Positions 45,252 to 58,079 of a stretch of DNA of 64,000 bases are shown piece by piece. This stretch comes from Rosa chinensis (taxonomy: Eukaryota > Streptophyta > Magnoliopsida > Rosales > Rosaceae). Both the position numbers and the translations under genes were made by a program. Within the stretch, counting starts at the first letter, position 1, and the number at the start of each line of letters is the position of its first letter. The DNA lies in the NCBI RefSeq assembly GCF_002994745.2, contig NC_037090.1, positions 7,995,501 through 8,059,500 on the forward strand, written 5' to 3'. The notes under the pieces were generated by a model, which was given only the letters and a program-made list of their open reading frames with translations, ran no database searches and was not told where the DNA came from.

Positions 45252-45970
45252 CAGCTAAAAATTGAAACTTTTTATCAGTAACATTGAAATTTGGCAGCAA
45301 AATCATTCTCTTATCTAAATTCAAAACAGAAATACAATCCAGATAACACCCATGTTAATTAGTTCAACTTACATTAAAATTTGGGGATAAAGGTAAACAT
45401 AGAAGTAATGAATGAAAGAAACCCAAACAGAGAAGCCATAGCCCTGAAGATAAAATCCATATATTGAATCCAAAATTACAATAAAAGATTCAACCTTTGA
45501 ATTAAACCCACATAAATATTTAAGATTTTTCTTAGCCAAATGGCATAGAAAGAAAAAATAAACCTAGAAATGGAACAATAAATAAGGAAAAATCAATCTG
45601 AAATATAAATGAGAAAGAAAATTCCCACAACCACAAAGCCCGATTCTTAGCCCACCACGCATCTCCATTTCTGAACATATATGAATGAAACAAAGCTGAA
45701 ACAGAGAAAAACGAATTACCCGAGTGAGAAAGCAGAGTGGCAGAAGAACAAGAACAGTCCAAGCAATCGAAGCAGCCAAAGCTGAAGACTTAAAACTGCA
45801 AAAAGGTACAAAAAAACGCGTTTGTTAACTGTGAAATCTGAAAGTGAAAGCTGGGTTCTTGTTGAACTAGAAAACCAAACAACGCAGAACTCACTGTGTA
45901 CTTGCTTTCCAGTTTGCTCCGGCCCTCGTGTGCTCTCTGCAACTTTCACACCTCCATTGAACCAGAAGAC
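45252..45970 (-). other. Probable 5' UTR exon and intron of the 44.5 kb gene
   Basis: On the minus strand CTCGGGTAATTC offers a donor near 45719, and TTTTTAG before CTGCTGTG offers an acceptor near 45252. The CT-rich leader between about 45960 and 45720 fits a 5' untranslated exon. This is inferred from splice signals only. Confidence 0.4.
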
Positions 45971-46745
45971 AAAAACAAATAACTTATTTATACCACCTCG
46001 ACCAATCAAGATCCGGATTCCGGGCCCACTACCTAGGCAACTCACTCGAGTCACTCCCCTAATTTTAATAAACCTAAAATAAATGAATAATAAATAATAG
46101 AACATTAGCCAAATTTCGAGCAAAATTCATGATTTGCTATTTTTCGTTTAATTTCTTTCTTATAATATGTCATGTATTGATTAAGATTCTGTTCTCTATG
46201 CTATCCTGCTCATAACTCATTATGTACGTGCAAAGATGTAACATGAGAATTTGAGTTGGAACATATAAGAATTTACCATATATGAACATTATTGATTTTG
46301 GTGGGAAAATATGGCGGAAGAATTAATTCCCTCCAAAACTTGTTTCCCTCCTTATATTACCCGCCAATATCGAATATTATTCCTGTATGGAAAAAATTTT
46401 AAGCATTTTCCATATGAGGATTGTTTCTAGATTAAATGTGAAATATATGTACAAGGCCATGATTTGTAGTTCTTGCAGGCGATTAATCTTTACCAAAATT
46501 AGATTATTAGACCTTATCTTGGATACCATTTAGTTTGTTCTTATCTAGATTATTATACAATTGAAGTTCTGGGGCTTGGGCTTCAGATATGTGTACACTA
46601 AATAACATGCTGCTTCTGCCTGCTTAATCAACCTCAACCTTCTCTCTGGGCTGTTGTTTTAAATCTCCCCCTCCCCTTTGTCAATGGCCTCAACATGAAA
46701 AGTAAAATTACGGCTTCTTATTGCCTAGCCCATCAACATCAAAAG
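45971..46745. other. Spacer, no gene seen
   Basis: AT-rich upstream sequence of the 44.5 kb gene, followed by spacer up to the MULE target site. Nothing else recognised. Confidence 0.4.
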
Positions 46746-46754
46746 TAAAATTAA

Positions 46755-46887
46755 GGGGCCGTGACCACTTACTCAATTTCAACTTAAAAATTGTCCACTT
46801 ACTCCATTAAGAGTTTTTTAACCTCATTTACCCAATCTAACATCTACTGACAATTTTACCCATATTAATTAAATTGAAACTGCTCAA

Positions 46888-46927
<40 letters not shown>

Positions 46928-48050
46928 TGAAACTGATCGATCTCCACCGGCGAAGAGCTGGAGCATCCACACCCGACCCGAGATAATCGCCAAGTACCAG
47001 ATCCTCGAGTGGGTCAGATCCGACATCTACCGTGCCCGCCGTCTCGCCGACAACCTTAGCGTCGGTCTCAAGGAGGTCCACGACTACTAGTCGGCCTTCC
47101 GCGAAATCGAGGCCCTCCAGACGCTCCACGGCTGCCCAAACGTCGTCGTTTTGTACTAGTACTTCCGGTTCGACGACGAGGACGCCGTGCTCGTGCTCGA
47201 GTTTCTCGCCAGTGACCTGGAGACTGATCAAAGCGGCGAAGAAGAAGGAGGGCTAGATTGGCTACGGCGAGGTCAAAAGGTGGATGCTACAGATGCTGTC
47301 TGGGATTGACGCGTGTCATTGGAATATGATCGTGCATCTGGATTTGAAGCCGAGCAATTTGTTGATTGAGGAGGACGAAGTCGTTCTTTTTTTTTTTTTT
47401 TTTTTTGATAAATTTGGCAGAAGAATGAAAAAAAAAAGGTTTTATTGAGTAGTTATACATGTCTATTGCGGGGCAATAATAAGATTATTGGGAGGCAATA
47501 ATATGAGTATTGGGGGGCAATAATATGCATATAAATTGATCAATTGTGTCTGTAGTGTATTCATTTTGGTTTTGGGAGTTTATGCAATTCACTGGAGAGC
47601 AATAATATGATTATTTGAGGCAATAATATGATGATTGGGAGGCAATAATATGAGTATTGGAGGGCAGTAATATGGTTACTGGGGGGCAATAATATGATTA
47701 CTGGGGGGGTAATAATATGGTTACTGGGTATTATTAGGGGGCAATAAATTCGGACGCCAGAATCCGGTTAACAGTCCGGTGGCCGGATTCCTGTCACCGG
47801 TCGCTGAAGTCAGCGGCAGGCCACTGGTCACCGGAGCACAGTAAGGTGGAGGATGACTTCTCTCTCTAAGTGAGAAAGAAGGAGAGAGCAAAAAAGTCCC
47901 AAAAATAAAAAAAAATAAAAAAAAAAAAAGAATTAATTGGGTAAAGGAGAAATAATCTCTTAGAGTGTTTTGGGTAAATGGGGTTAAAAAACTGTTAGTG
48001 GAGCAAGTGGGCAAATTTTAAGCTGAAATTGGGTAAATTATCATTTCCCC
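46755..48050. mobile_element. Pack-MULE, copy 2 of the family, with kinase cargo
   Basis: The ends are inverted repeats of about 85 bp (GGGGCCGTGACCACTTACTC left; GGGGAAATGATAATTTACCC right on the minus strand). They are flanked by a perfect 9 bp target duplication TAAAATTAA (46746-46754 and 48051-48059), diagnostic for Mutator-like elements. The interior shares the (GA/CT)n tract and the AATAATATGATTATTGCC-type array (47466-47745) with the element at 25877-27217, in reverse order. Between them is a GC-rich CDKF-like kinase fragment not seen in the sister copy. Confidence 0.9.
46941..47385 (+). pseudogene. CDKF;1-like (CDK-activating kinase) 5' fragment
   Basis: Reading from about 46935, the frame gives KSWSIHTRPEIIAKYQILE, then YRARRLADNLSVGLKEVHDY, SAFREIEALQTLHGCPNVVV and DEDAVLVLEFLASDLE. 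This follows the N-lobe of plant CDKF;1, a nuclear kinase that activates other CDKs. In-frame TAG codons stand at 47087-47089 and 47156-47158. The glycine-loop residues are deleted (WVRSDIYRAR). After a frame change near 47225 the catalytic loop reads HLDLKPSNLLI, with the RD arginine replaced. The match ends at 47385, so this is the first part of the gene only. It is GC-rich against its AT-rich surroundings. Confidence 0.85.
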
Positions 48051-48059
48051 TAAAATTAA

Positions 48060-49853
48060 ATGCCAAAATTTTGGAATCCAAATTTGTTTTTTTTTTTTTT
48101 ATCAAAAAAGAAAAGAAAAAGTTTTGGAACCCAACCAAGCTGGAAGGCTCATCCCCACACCTGACTTATTATATTAAGATTATAAGAGTGCATAGAGGGG
48201 GACATAAAACCTTGACCTTTAGCCTTAGTACATAAATCCTCGTAGAGTACATTCCTGATAATCACAGGAGACTCATCTATCCAAATCTGTTTAGAAAAAG
48301 AGATATTTATTGTTTAGAACATCAAAAATATATATTTTAGGTGATAAATCTAATTTAGTTGACTAAAAGTTTTGCACCAAAACATTGCAGACAATCTCGA
48401 TCATACCAATCTTCAATGCTTCAATTTGTAATTTTGCATATGAAAATAGTTGGTCCTCAAGATTAAACTTTAGCGGTTAAAATCTTGACTTTTGCACATT
48501 TAAAACTAATATGAGTATTAAAATTAAGGATTTTGCTGTCGCCTTTTGTTTTTCTCCACCACTATTAGCATGAGAGCCGCTGCACCAGCCCTTTCTTAAA
48601 AAAAAATAAAGGCTTGAAATTTGGTGTAAAAAACTTCATCAAATGGTATGTCTTTAGTACCCTTCAGACAAAAACCATAAAAAGTCATGATAAATTATCT
48701 AAATGTTATTATAATAAAATAACAGAAAGCGGAAAAATATAGATATGAAAAAATTGGAATAGTCCCGATTAAAAAAAAAAATTGGAATAGTGGGTGAAAA
48801 GGAAATGATCAGTTTTTTTATATTTCAAATCTCACACGTGCATCACACGGATATGTGACTGGTTATTAGATAGTTCTATAGTACCACGTAACAAGTGATA
48901 TGAACAAATGATTGAGCAACGTGGCTTTACTTTGTTGTTGATCATTAATCCAATTTGCCTTTTTTTATTGTTGTTGACCGTATGCACCTTATTGGTGCAA
49001 GCTTAAACATGTGGTATTCTAATAGCATCTCCAACTGTGGTGTCAAAATCTATCGTGGAGCTCCAACATATATAAATGACAGTTCAATGCCTCTCCAACC
49101 CATCCTTCAATTCTACAGTGGAAGACAGTTCTTGTTTCATCTGTTAAATTTAATAGCCTCAAGTCATTGTCATTTTCTTTTTTTATTGTTTCTCTCTCCC
49201 TCTTTCCTTCTTTTCTCACTTTCGTAGTTTCGTTCTACCTAGACCAGAGCCATCCATGCCATGCCTTCAATCTTTCTTATCCCTCTATTTATTCTTACCC
49301 TGTTGGAAATTAGATCGGAGAGTGAGGTTGCCTAGTGTCATCAGAGACTAAAGTTGCATCGAAAAGTCTGGGATTTGATCGGAGATTCAGATTGCAATGA
49401 AAATCAGGGATTAGATCAGACTAGGTGTTTCTTGATTGACTAGGTGAGCTTAATGAAGATTAGGGATATGATATTTAGTAAAGCAATTACAGAGTTTTGA
49501 TGGGTAATGAGATTTATTCTTCTAGTTTTTTATGGATTTGTAGTTTTATTTGTAGAGCCTTTAAAGTTTACTAAGTTTTGATGGGTACTGAGATTTAATC
49601 TTGTAGTTTCGATGGATATGTAGTTTTGATTGGGGATACTTTCTTGAACGGTTTATGCCTCTGTGCATATGTCTTTCACAGTACTTAGAATTTGAATGTA
49701 CTTCCTTTGAACACCTCCATTTTTACCATCTGTTCTTCTGCACCTTCCTAGCTCTGGGTCTATCTTTATGCTAAAGCCCATAGCATAGCAACCCCACCCA
49801 ACTGTTTCAATTTAATTAATTAAACCACTCCCCCCTCTCAATTCAATGCGAGA
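48060..49853. other. Spacer, no gene seen
   Basis: AT-rich. Short (A)n and (T)n runs occur near 48085-48115, 48598 and 48768. A block at 49020-49110 (AGCATCTCCAACTGTGG) resembles the end of a small element but no partner end was found. Confidence 0.35.
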
Positions 49854-52800
49854 TGAGGTTCTCTATTATTTTTATTAATTTAAAATATTTCTATTAATGT
49901 AAAAGTAAAATGGAGATTGGAAATATCTACTCATTTCATTTCATAACCCCTTTATATAGGGAGAGAATTACAATGGAAAGAACAATTACAATGATGACAT
50001 TAACTACTGATTAATTGGTTCGTAATCCATGCTGATTGATGTTAATCGGTAATTTCTTGATTCACTCTCCGTCAATCACTTTGACGAAGGCACACAATAT
50101 GTTTTTCCTTTAACACTCCCCCTTGTGCCAAGTCAAAGACGAAATGGTGCATGAGTTGTTGCCTCACTAAAAACCTTGCCAAGTAACAATAAAAACCCTG
50201 TGGGACAAAAATACACCTTGGTCGAAGGAAAAGAGCACAACGCACCTTTTACATTTGAGTATGACATGTGTGTGTTAGACTCCCCCTGACGTCTACACCT
50301 CCCCCTGATACTTACATTAATCTAGGGAGCTTGGAAAGTCTTCACATTCCTATGCTTTTCACATGTTTCTCAAATGTGTCCTTAGGCAATGATTTGGTGA
50401 ACAAATCTGCCACATTCTCCTCAGACCTTACTTGATTCATTTGAATCTTGAGGAGAGTCTGTTGTTGCTGATTGTAGGACAACTTTGGTGATATGTGTTT
50501 TGTGTTATCACCCTTAATATAACCTAGTTTCATCTGTTCGATGCAAGCTGCATTGTGTTCGTAAATGCAAGTAGGCTCTTCAGTGGTAGAACTCAAACCA
50601 CTAGTCCCTCAAATATGTGCAATGATAGTTCTTAACCATACACACTCAAGAACCGCCTCATGTAGAACAATGATCTCTAAGTGGTTCGAGGAGGTAGCCA
50701 CAAAGGTTTGCTTGGTTGATCTCCAAGATATCGCTGTGTTCCCATTGGTAAATACATAACCAGTTTGGGAACGATATGTGGATCAGATATGTATCCAGCA
50801 TCAGCAAAAACCGACCAAAACGTCATTTGGAGTTTTAGTGTAGTGAGTGGCGTTTTCACCATCAACATTTCCTTTAGGGATTGCAGTTCCATCTGCGGTC
50901 CCTCTTGTCTCTCTGCAGGGAAAGAACAGTCCCAAGCCAATGGTTCCTTTTAGGTATCGAAAATGTTCTTGATACCATTCCAGTGACGTTGCGTTGGCGC
51001 TGAGCTAAATCTAGCTAACAAGTTCATTGAGAATGCAATGTCTGGTCGAGTAAATTGGACTAAGTACAATAATGCGCCTATTGCACTTAGATAGGGAATT
51101 TCAGCTCCCAATACTTGTTCGTCATTTTCTTTTGGACGAAATGGATCTTTCCTTGCATCCAAACTTCGACCGATCATGGGAGTGCTAGCAGGATGTGCTT
51201 TGTCCATGTTATATCGCCTGACTTTTGGACATATGCAGACTGGTGGATTAACATTCCACAAACTCGGTGTTCTAGTTCAAGACCTAGATAGAATCGAGTT
51301 TTCCCAAGATCCTTCATCTCAAATTCGGATTTCAAGTAGCTCGCGGTTTCTCTTATTTCATCAAGAGTACCAGTTATGACATATACTACTACAATTTGCA
51401 AATCCGGAACTTGTTTTCTTTATGAATACGCAGGGGCATAATTCATCATTCTTATATCCCTTCCCAATCAAGTAGTCACTTAGACGGGTATACCACATCC
51501 GTCTGGATTGTTTCAATCCGTAAAGTGAGAGTTTCAACTTAATTGCAAACGCACTCTGTGGTTTAGAGTCACTTGACTTGGGTAATGTAAGGCCATCAAG
51601 CACTTTCTTATATATCTCTGAATCTAGATCCCCATAGAGATATGCAGTAACCACATCTATGAGCTGCATTTCCAGTCCTTTGGAAACTACTAAGCTAACT
51701 AAGTAGCGGAACGTTATAACGTCCATTTTGGGAGAGAATGTCTCCTCGTAGTCAATTCCAGGACGTTGTGAGAAACCTTGCGCCACAAGGCGAGCCTTGT
51801 ACCTTAGGACTTCATTCTTCTCATTACGCTTTCTGACAAAGACTCATTTATGTCCTACAGGCTTTACACTTGGTGGGGTTAGCACTACCAGACCAAATAC
51901 CTGTCTCTTTGTTAGAGAATCTAATTCTACCTGGATTGATTCATTCCATTTAGGCCAATCCGCTCTTTGTTGACATTTTTCAACAGAGCGTGGTTCGATA
52001 TCATCGTGCTCTATGATTCCTTGAGCAACAGTATATATCATCAATGTGTATGGAAGATCTTTCTATCAACTCATACGTACTCTCGTAATCCTTTGAGATT
52101 TCTTTGTTCTCTGTAATCATTTCAAACATCGGAGCGTCCTCCAGTATTGATTCATGGACATAACTATAATCAGAGACAATCTCATGAGAGGGATTCTATA
52201 CATTGATGATTGGTTTGTGCCTTACTCACCCTCTTCTAATTCCTTGGGTGAGTGTCAATCGAACCAAGTGACCTCCCCCTCTTCCTTGGGGAGCTACGGC
52301 CTCAACCACACCTCCACTAAGTGCGGTTGCAGTGCCTCTATCTGCGGCATCGTGCCCCTTGTTGGGGACTTCTAACCTTGCAGGCACATTTACAGCTGGT
52401 ATATGTGATCTCGTCACTTTTACGATATCAGTAAACGCATCAGGCATCGAATTTGCTACGTTCTGAAGATCGATTATTCTTTTCACTTCGCTTTCACTTT
52501 ATGAAGTGCGGGGATTAAGATGAGACAGAGTGGGGACAAACCACGACAATTCCTCTCGTTCCCTTGGAAAATCCTTTTTCCTATCTTCCCCTAACGACGG
52601 GAAGACTGTCTCATCAAAGTGACAATCAGCAAATTTAGCGGTAGAGAGATTGCCTGTCAAGGTTTCCAAATAGCGTATAATTGTTGGGGATTCGTATCCA
52701 ACATAAATACTTAATCGTCTTTGAGGACCCATTTTGGTGCGCTGTGGGGGCGCAATAGACACATATACTGCTCAACCAAATATGCGTGAGTGTGAAGTGT

Positions 52801-54060
52801 CAGGCTCATATCCAGTTACCAACTGGTGCGCAGAAATTGGTTGGCTAGCTGTGGGTCTTAAACGAATAAGTAAAGCTGCGTGCAATATTGCATAACCCCA
52901 TGCAGATATAGGCAGGTTGGTGCGCATAACCAATGCCCTAGCCACCATCTGTAGCCTTTTGATGGTGGCTTCTGCGAGACCATTTTGTGTATGCACATGG
53001 GGTACAGGATGCTCTACATCGATCCAAATAGATATGCAATAATCATCAAATGTTTCTGATGTAAACTCTCCAGCATTATCAAGCCTTATAGACTTGATAT
53101 GGTGATCAGGGTGGTGAGCCCGTAAACGTATAATCTGTGCTAGGAGTATTGCAGCATTTCTTGTGGACAATAAAACGACATGTGACTAGATTGTCAAAGT
53201 ATCCACCAGAACCATAAAGTACTTAAATGGTCCGCATTCTGGATGGATAGGTCCACAGACATCTCTTTGTATCTTTTGTAAGAATGGAATGTTTTGTTTT
53301 GTATCTTTAGCATATATAGGAAGGTCTCGAACCTGTTTTTGCTAAAGAGCAGGCTTTGCAAAATGAGTGATGTGCCTTTGAAATAGTCAATGAGGCATAA
53401 TGTGAGGGAGGTAGTGCATCTGATACTTCAGAAGGCAATGACTGCATTTGGGCAATACTAGAACCGACACCTTACAGTGTGGCGGATTTTTCTCCCATTT
53501 TTCACTCGAAAGAAGGGAAGTCCGTGTGAGTTCTTGAAAAATATGGATCATCATGTCACGACCTCGGTGCCATAGGCGGTCATGCAAAAGCCTGTATGAG
53601 TTAGTGTCTCACATTTCATTGTTGGTGACAATATAGGATTCAATGATCCGAATCGTAGTGAGGTACAGTCCACTAGATTGACTCATAAGTTTCTCTAAGA
53701 TGTGTTTCCTTCCACAGTCATTAGATGTAATATCAAGGTATTCAGTTCCATTCTCACGGTGTGTTTTTACTGGATAATCGTTGGCACAAATAGCTTTGAA
53801 ACATTAACAAGGTTCGATTAGCTCTTTGTGCATATAGAGCGTCTGTGACTTGAAATGTTGCGCCATTAGGCAACAAAAATTTGGCAGTTCCTCGCCATTT
53901 TATTAGTTTTGATAATTCAATCACTGTAGTCACAGAGGAATTATAGGCTATTGGTTCAATGAATAATTGCCTATTTCTTAATATTGTGTGGGTAGTCTCA
54001 CTATCATCTAAGCACTCAAGTTCTCCTCCATTCATTCCTACAAATAAATGGGAGGTATTT
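49854..54060 (-). mobile_element. Degraded copia retrotransposon with 3' LTR only
   Basis: A 3' LTR of about 262 bp (50115-49854, TGTTAAAGG...CCTCA on the minus strand) is preceded by the polypurine tract CACAAGGGGGAG. Going right, pol remains in minus-strand order: RNase H end (ADLFTKSLP at 50370-50396), reverse transcriptase pieces (LIDVVTAYLYGDLDSEIY near 51640, PGIDYEETFSPKMDV near 51740, YLSAIGALLYLVQFTRPDIA near 51080), integrase (SIRLDNAGEFTSETFDDYC near 53050), and a protease-like CLDDSETTHTIL near 54000. Many stops and frameshifts break it. No 5' LTR or clear gag is found. It is an old, 5'-truncated copy. Confidence 0.85.
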
Positions 54061-54995
54061 AGAAAATATAACTCATATTCTTTAGAGTATTTCTATTTGC
54101 GTAGAATGATATTCTTTTCATTCTAATAATTTTTCTCTAGATGTATTGCTTTACATCTTTATAGTGCTATGTCGAACCATGTAAATATGTGTATAGAAAA
54201 TAAATTTGAATAAATTCAGTGCTTCAGAATAAAATTTGAAATTTATTAATAAGCCAACGATAATCAAATCAAGGTCTTGTTCAGAAATCTTATTCATCAA
54301 TCCATGATTGAAAATAAACTTTAAGACCAAATAATAGTCTAATTAAAAATGAGGCATTATGCCTTCACAACTGTCTTTGCAAAATAAAATGAATAAAGCA
54401 GATACCAAAAGTCACTAACAATGCTTTTCATTTTTTTTTTGGCTCCGAGACGAATTCAATATCGCACCACATATGATATACTTGCCGGAATTAAATGGGA
54501 AGAAAGAACGCGTGAAATGCAGCCAATGGTACTTTGAATCGATTTAGGGACAACTGATCACATGGGCCAATACAAGAAACTCAGACCACACATATCATAA
54601 AGAAAGTGTGTAGCACTCCACGATCGATTCAACTTAGTCTGGCTATTCTAGATCTCATATTTTTCTAAAGTCAACAACCAACGACTAGTAGTTATTCCAA
54701 TTTTTTTTTTTAACGACTAACGACATATTTGTTGTATATTTTAACACGCATGTTAATTATATGTCAAGTTGTTATAGGCATCTGGAATAACAAGAAACAG
54801 TCTCAATCGAAAAAGAAAAAACAGGAAACAGTCGAAACAAACTTTAACAGTAAAATTAATTAAGACTCCCATCGCCCGCCAAACGCGCCCAATCCCTTAT
54901 ATTATAGCAGCCATATTCGTTCTCTGATAGATTCATGATTTGTTTTCTTCTCTCTGAAACCCGCTGCTGCATCCCTTAACCCTAGCCTAATCACC
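54061..54995. other. Spacer and promoter of the calmodulin-like gene
   Basis: AT-rich remains of the copia relic may extend to about 54450. A TATATTATAG box at about 54898-54907 lies some 90 bases upstream of the calmodulin-like start. No other gene. Confidence 0.4.
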
Positions 54996-55634
54996 ATGGA
55001 AGCAGCAGCACCTTCTTCAGCCGGAACCAGTGAACGCACCCTTACCCGAAGGCCCTCAGTCTCTTCCTCCTTTCGCCTCCGCAGCCCGAGTCTTAATTCT
55101 CTCCGCCTCCTCCGCATCTTTGATGTTTTCGACAAGAACCGCGACGGCATGGTCAGCGTCGAAGAGATCAGCCAGGCCCTAGGACTCCTCGGCCTGGACG
55201 TCGAAGTTTCCGAGCTGGAGCGCACCATCCGGACCTTCATCCAGCCCGGAAACGAAGGCCTCAAGTTCGAGGATTTCGTAGGGCTCCACCAGTCCCTTTA
55301 CGATACATTCTTCTTCGACGGTGATGACATTGGAAATGCTGTGGAAGAGGCGGCGGCCGCGGTGGTGGCAGCGCGGGATGAGGAGGAGGCAAAGAAGTTG
55401 CAGGAGGAATCGGATCTAAGGGAGGCGTTCAAGGTGTTTGATGAAGATGGAGATGGGTACATATCGGCAAAGGAGCTGCAGACGGTGCTTGGGAAGCTAG
55501 GGTTTCCGGAAGGGAATGAGATTGATAGAGTGGAGAAGATGATTACTTCCGTTGACCGGAACCACGACGGCCTCGTTGACTTGTTCGAATTTAAGCACAT
55601 GATGCGCAGTACCCTTCTTGTTCCTTCCTCTTGA
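54996..55634 (+). CDS. Calmodulin-like EF-hand calcium sensor (CML42/43 type)
   Basis: Single-exon gene for 212 residues. A serine/arginine-rich N-terminus (1-35) precedes EF-hand loops at 46-57 (DKNRDGMVSVEE), 149-160 (DEDGDGYISAKE) and 187-198 (DRNHDGLVDLFE). The second position (about 83-94, PGNEGLKFEDF) has lost the calcium ligands. This three-functional-EF-hand layout, with a long linker between the pairs (100-140, alanine/glutamate-rich), matches plant CML42/CML43-like proteins. Such proteins relay calcium signals in stress and defence. Loops retain Asp/Asn at positions 1, 3 and 5 and Glu at 12. The gene is intact, GC-rich, and lies clear of transposons. The exact orthologue cannot be decided from motifs alone. 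Confidence 0.9.
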   Translation: MEAAAPSSAGTSERTLTRRPSVSSSFRLRSPSLNSLRLLRIFDVFDKNRDGMVSVEEISQALGLLGLDVEVSELERTIRTFIQPGNEGLKFEDFVGLHQSLYDTFFFDGDDIGNAVEEAAAAVVAARDEEEAKKLQEESDLREAFKVFDEDGDGYISAKELQTVLGKLGFPEGNEIDRVEKMITSVDRNHDGLVDLFEFKHMMRSTLLVPSS

Positions 55635-57239
55635 TTCTAGCTGCTAACTTCTTAATCACATCCATTCCGATCCATACTGATTGATCGATCTATATATTAT
55701 ATATGCATGTCATTTTTCGATCTTTTTGTTAGTGACAGTGTGTATTTAATTGTCAATTTGTAATGGAAATAAGTAATGTGAACATTTGTTTCTCCATTGA
55801 TCTTTGGCTAGCTAGGGTCTCAAACATACAAGCTAGTATGGAGATAATTGTATATTCATATATGCATGACAGCTAAACCTAGCTAGCTCCACATTCCTAT
55901 AGCACTAATTGGAATTTGGGTATGAGTTTATATTTCAAGTCAAATACATTTCGTTATGTGACTGAAAATACGTTTTGTTATATTTCAAGTTAAGAAATAC
56001 ATTTCTTTATATGACCGAAAATACGTTTTGTTATATTTCAAGTTAAGAAATACATTCATGTGTCCTCAACAAGCATGCATGTTTGCAAAATCCCTACAGG
56101 CCGTTGATGAATCTTTAAACTAACTTAGGGTTTATTACAGTGAATTATTGGTGGTTATTTAATAAACTTGTATTTTCGTATGGCCTCTCCTTGTTTCTGG
56201 CCAACAAGTCATAGTTTTTTTTTTTTTTTTTTTTTGAGGAATTGGCCAACACATTAATTAGTTGGCATTTCAATTCGTGATTTTGTCTTTGAATATTAAA
56301 CTGGCCAGGGAAATTTCCAGGTAAATTTGCCTTGATATATTGACTCCCTTGCATGCCTTTTACTTTTCTAGTGAAGGGGATTTTAATAGACGCCCAAAAC
56401 ATTTACATATACACTTCCTGGTGATCAATAATCAGTGGGAGTGTTCTTCTGCAGTACGTTCTGCCCTTCCTTCAACCCGGATCAAAGTGTGTGGCCATAA
56501 TCAGTGTAGATTTCACACACACACACACAGATATATATAGGAGTGAAATCTACACTCCTTGTTTTCTTTTTTTGTTGTAATTCTTATAAAAGATAAAATT
56601 GAAATTACTAAAAAATGAAACATAGTGTGGATGAGAAATTATTCTATGGTTCTATCGCGTGGCGCTGCCATGTGGTGGTCCAAGGCTCCAAGCTAATAAT
56701 ATCACTTAAATTTGGTGGGGATTGACTACGCAAGAGGGTGAAAAAAAATTAAATTAACCGACCAATCAGAAATAACTGCAAGTCATATAAGCCAATAACA
56801 TCAACCCAGACCACCACGTGTCTATGTGCGTGTGTGTAGGGCCCTTTTATTGACAGTTCCCTTTTTTTTGCCTATTTTACGAGATCTCTTGTGAGACCCC
56901 CTTTTCGATTACATATTAACATCTTAACTATTCAGTTTTTAAGTCTCTATATAAATCAAATCTGCAAATTTTCAACCAAATTGATGATTATTAAGGTAAG
57001 CAAAATCGTGATTTACCATTATGAACATAAATAGTTCAAGTTGGACAAATTCGGTTCGTCTATTGATTTGATACAGTTCGGTACCTTAAAGATTATCAAT
57101 TTAGTTGAAAACTTACATAAGTGATTTACTTATGGATACCTAAAAACTGAACGGTTGAGATGCCGATATGTGACTAAAAAGTTGGTTTAATAAGCGATAC
57201 CTTAAAATGACCGGAAAAAAAGGATCCATCACTAGAATG
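55635..57239. other. 3' flank and spacer
   Basis: Includes a tandem repeat at 55931-56056, a poly(T) run at about 56215-56236, and a 13 bp inverted repeat GTGTAGATTTCAC (56504-56516) / GTGAAATCTACAC (56543-56555) around a (CA)n and (TA)n tract. No gene supported. Confidence 0.4.
55931..56056. repeat. Tandem repeat, about 2.4 units of 50-53 bp
   Basis: The unit begins TATTTCAAGT(C/T)AA and contains TGAC(T/C)GAAAATACGTTTTG. It starts at 55931, 55981 and 56034. Confidence 0.8.
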
Positions 57240-57800
57240 GCAACAGACAATTATGTTACATTAACGTATGTTCATACCACCTTCCTCCCAACTGTAAATA
57301 CCAGGAGATAAGGCTCATTAACCCCCAAAAGGGGAGGATCTGAACACCCAAAATGGGATGCCAAGCCACCTCGGGATGTCGCCAAAGGCCAAACGCACAG
57401 GGCACAGGCCCACTCCTACACTCTTGTTCCAATATCCTAAAATGCGCAAAACACATTCGCCACTTTCAAAGGCGCACATTCTCCCACACCGATAGTGAAC
57501 ATGACTCCAATCCCAAAACAGGCTACATAAGACACCCCCACTTCCATAACTAGTAAGTCACCACTATCTCATTCCCCTAATTGTCAACATCTTACTATAT
57601 ACTGATTTAGGCACCGGAGGGTTATAGACCGGTCCACCCGGTCTACCCACTGACGCCCGTTGGTTCTTGCAGGAAACCGCAATCATTCACTCACTTAGGG
57701 AGTACCGAGTCTCGTGGCAGGATTCTCCCGGGACCTATTCCCTGATCAAATTTCTACATAAACAACGTAATTAATTTAGCAAAGTCGATAAAGAAAAATG
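57240..57800. mobile_element. Fragment of an LTR retrotransposon
   Basis: Balanced base composition within AT-rich flanks. It contains ACTGATTTAGGCACCGGAGG and GGTCCACCCGGTCTACCC, strings typical of the R/U5 part of large plant LTRs. No second LTR, primer site or coding domain was found nearby. Confidence 0.45.
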
Positions 57801-58079
57801 ATGTATATGCACTATGCGAGGGTAATTCAATCTAGCAATCCCGCTTAGAGGTAATCAGGCTCGAACCTGAAATTTTAAAGGCTTGAGTTGAATTACAAAT
57901 ATGGTCTCCATATGTTATAGTTAGTTATAGTTAGAAAGAAGAAGAAAAATATTTCCAAAAATGAAAAAAGAAAAAAAAAGGGAGAGAAAATAAGAAAAAT
58001 ATAATTTTAGCTAAAACATTCTGAAAATAAAAACTAAAAAAAGTTTAGAATATCAATAACATTTCCTCCATTTTCAAAC

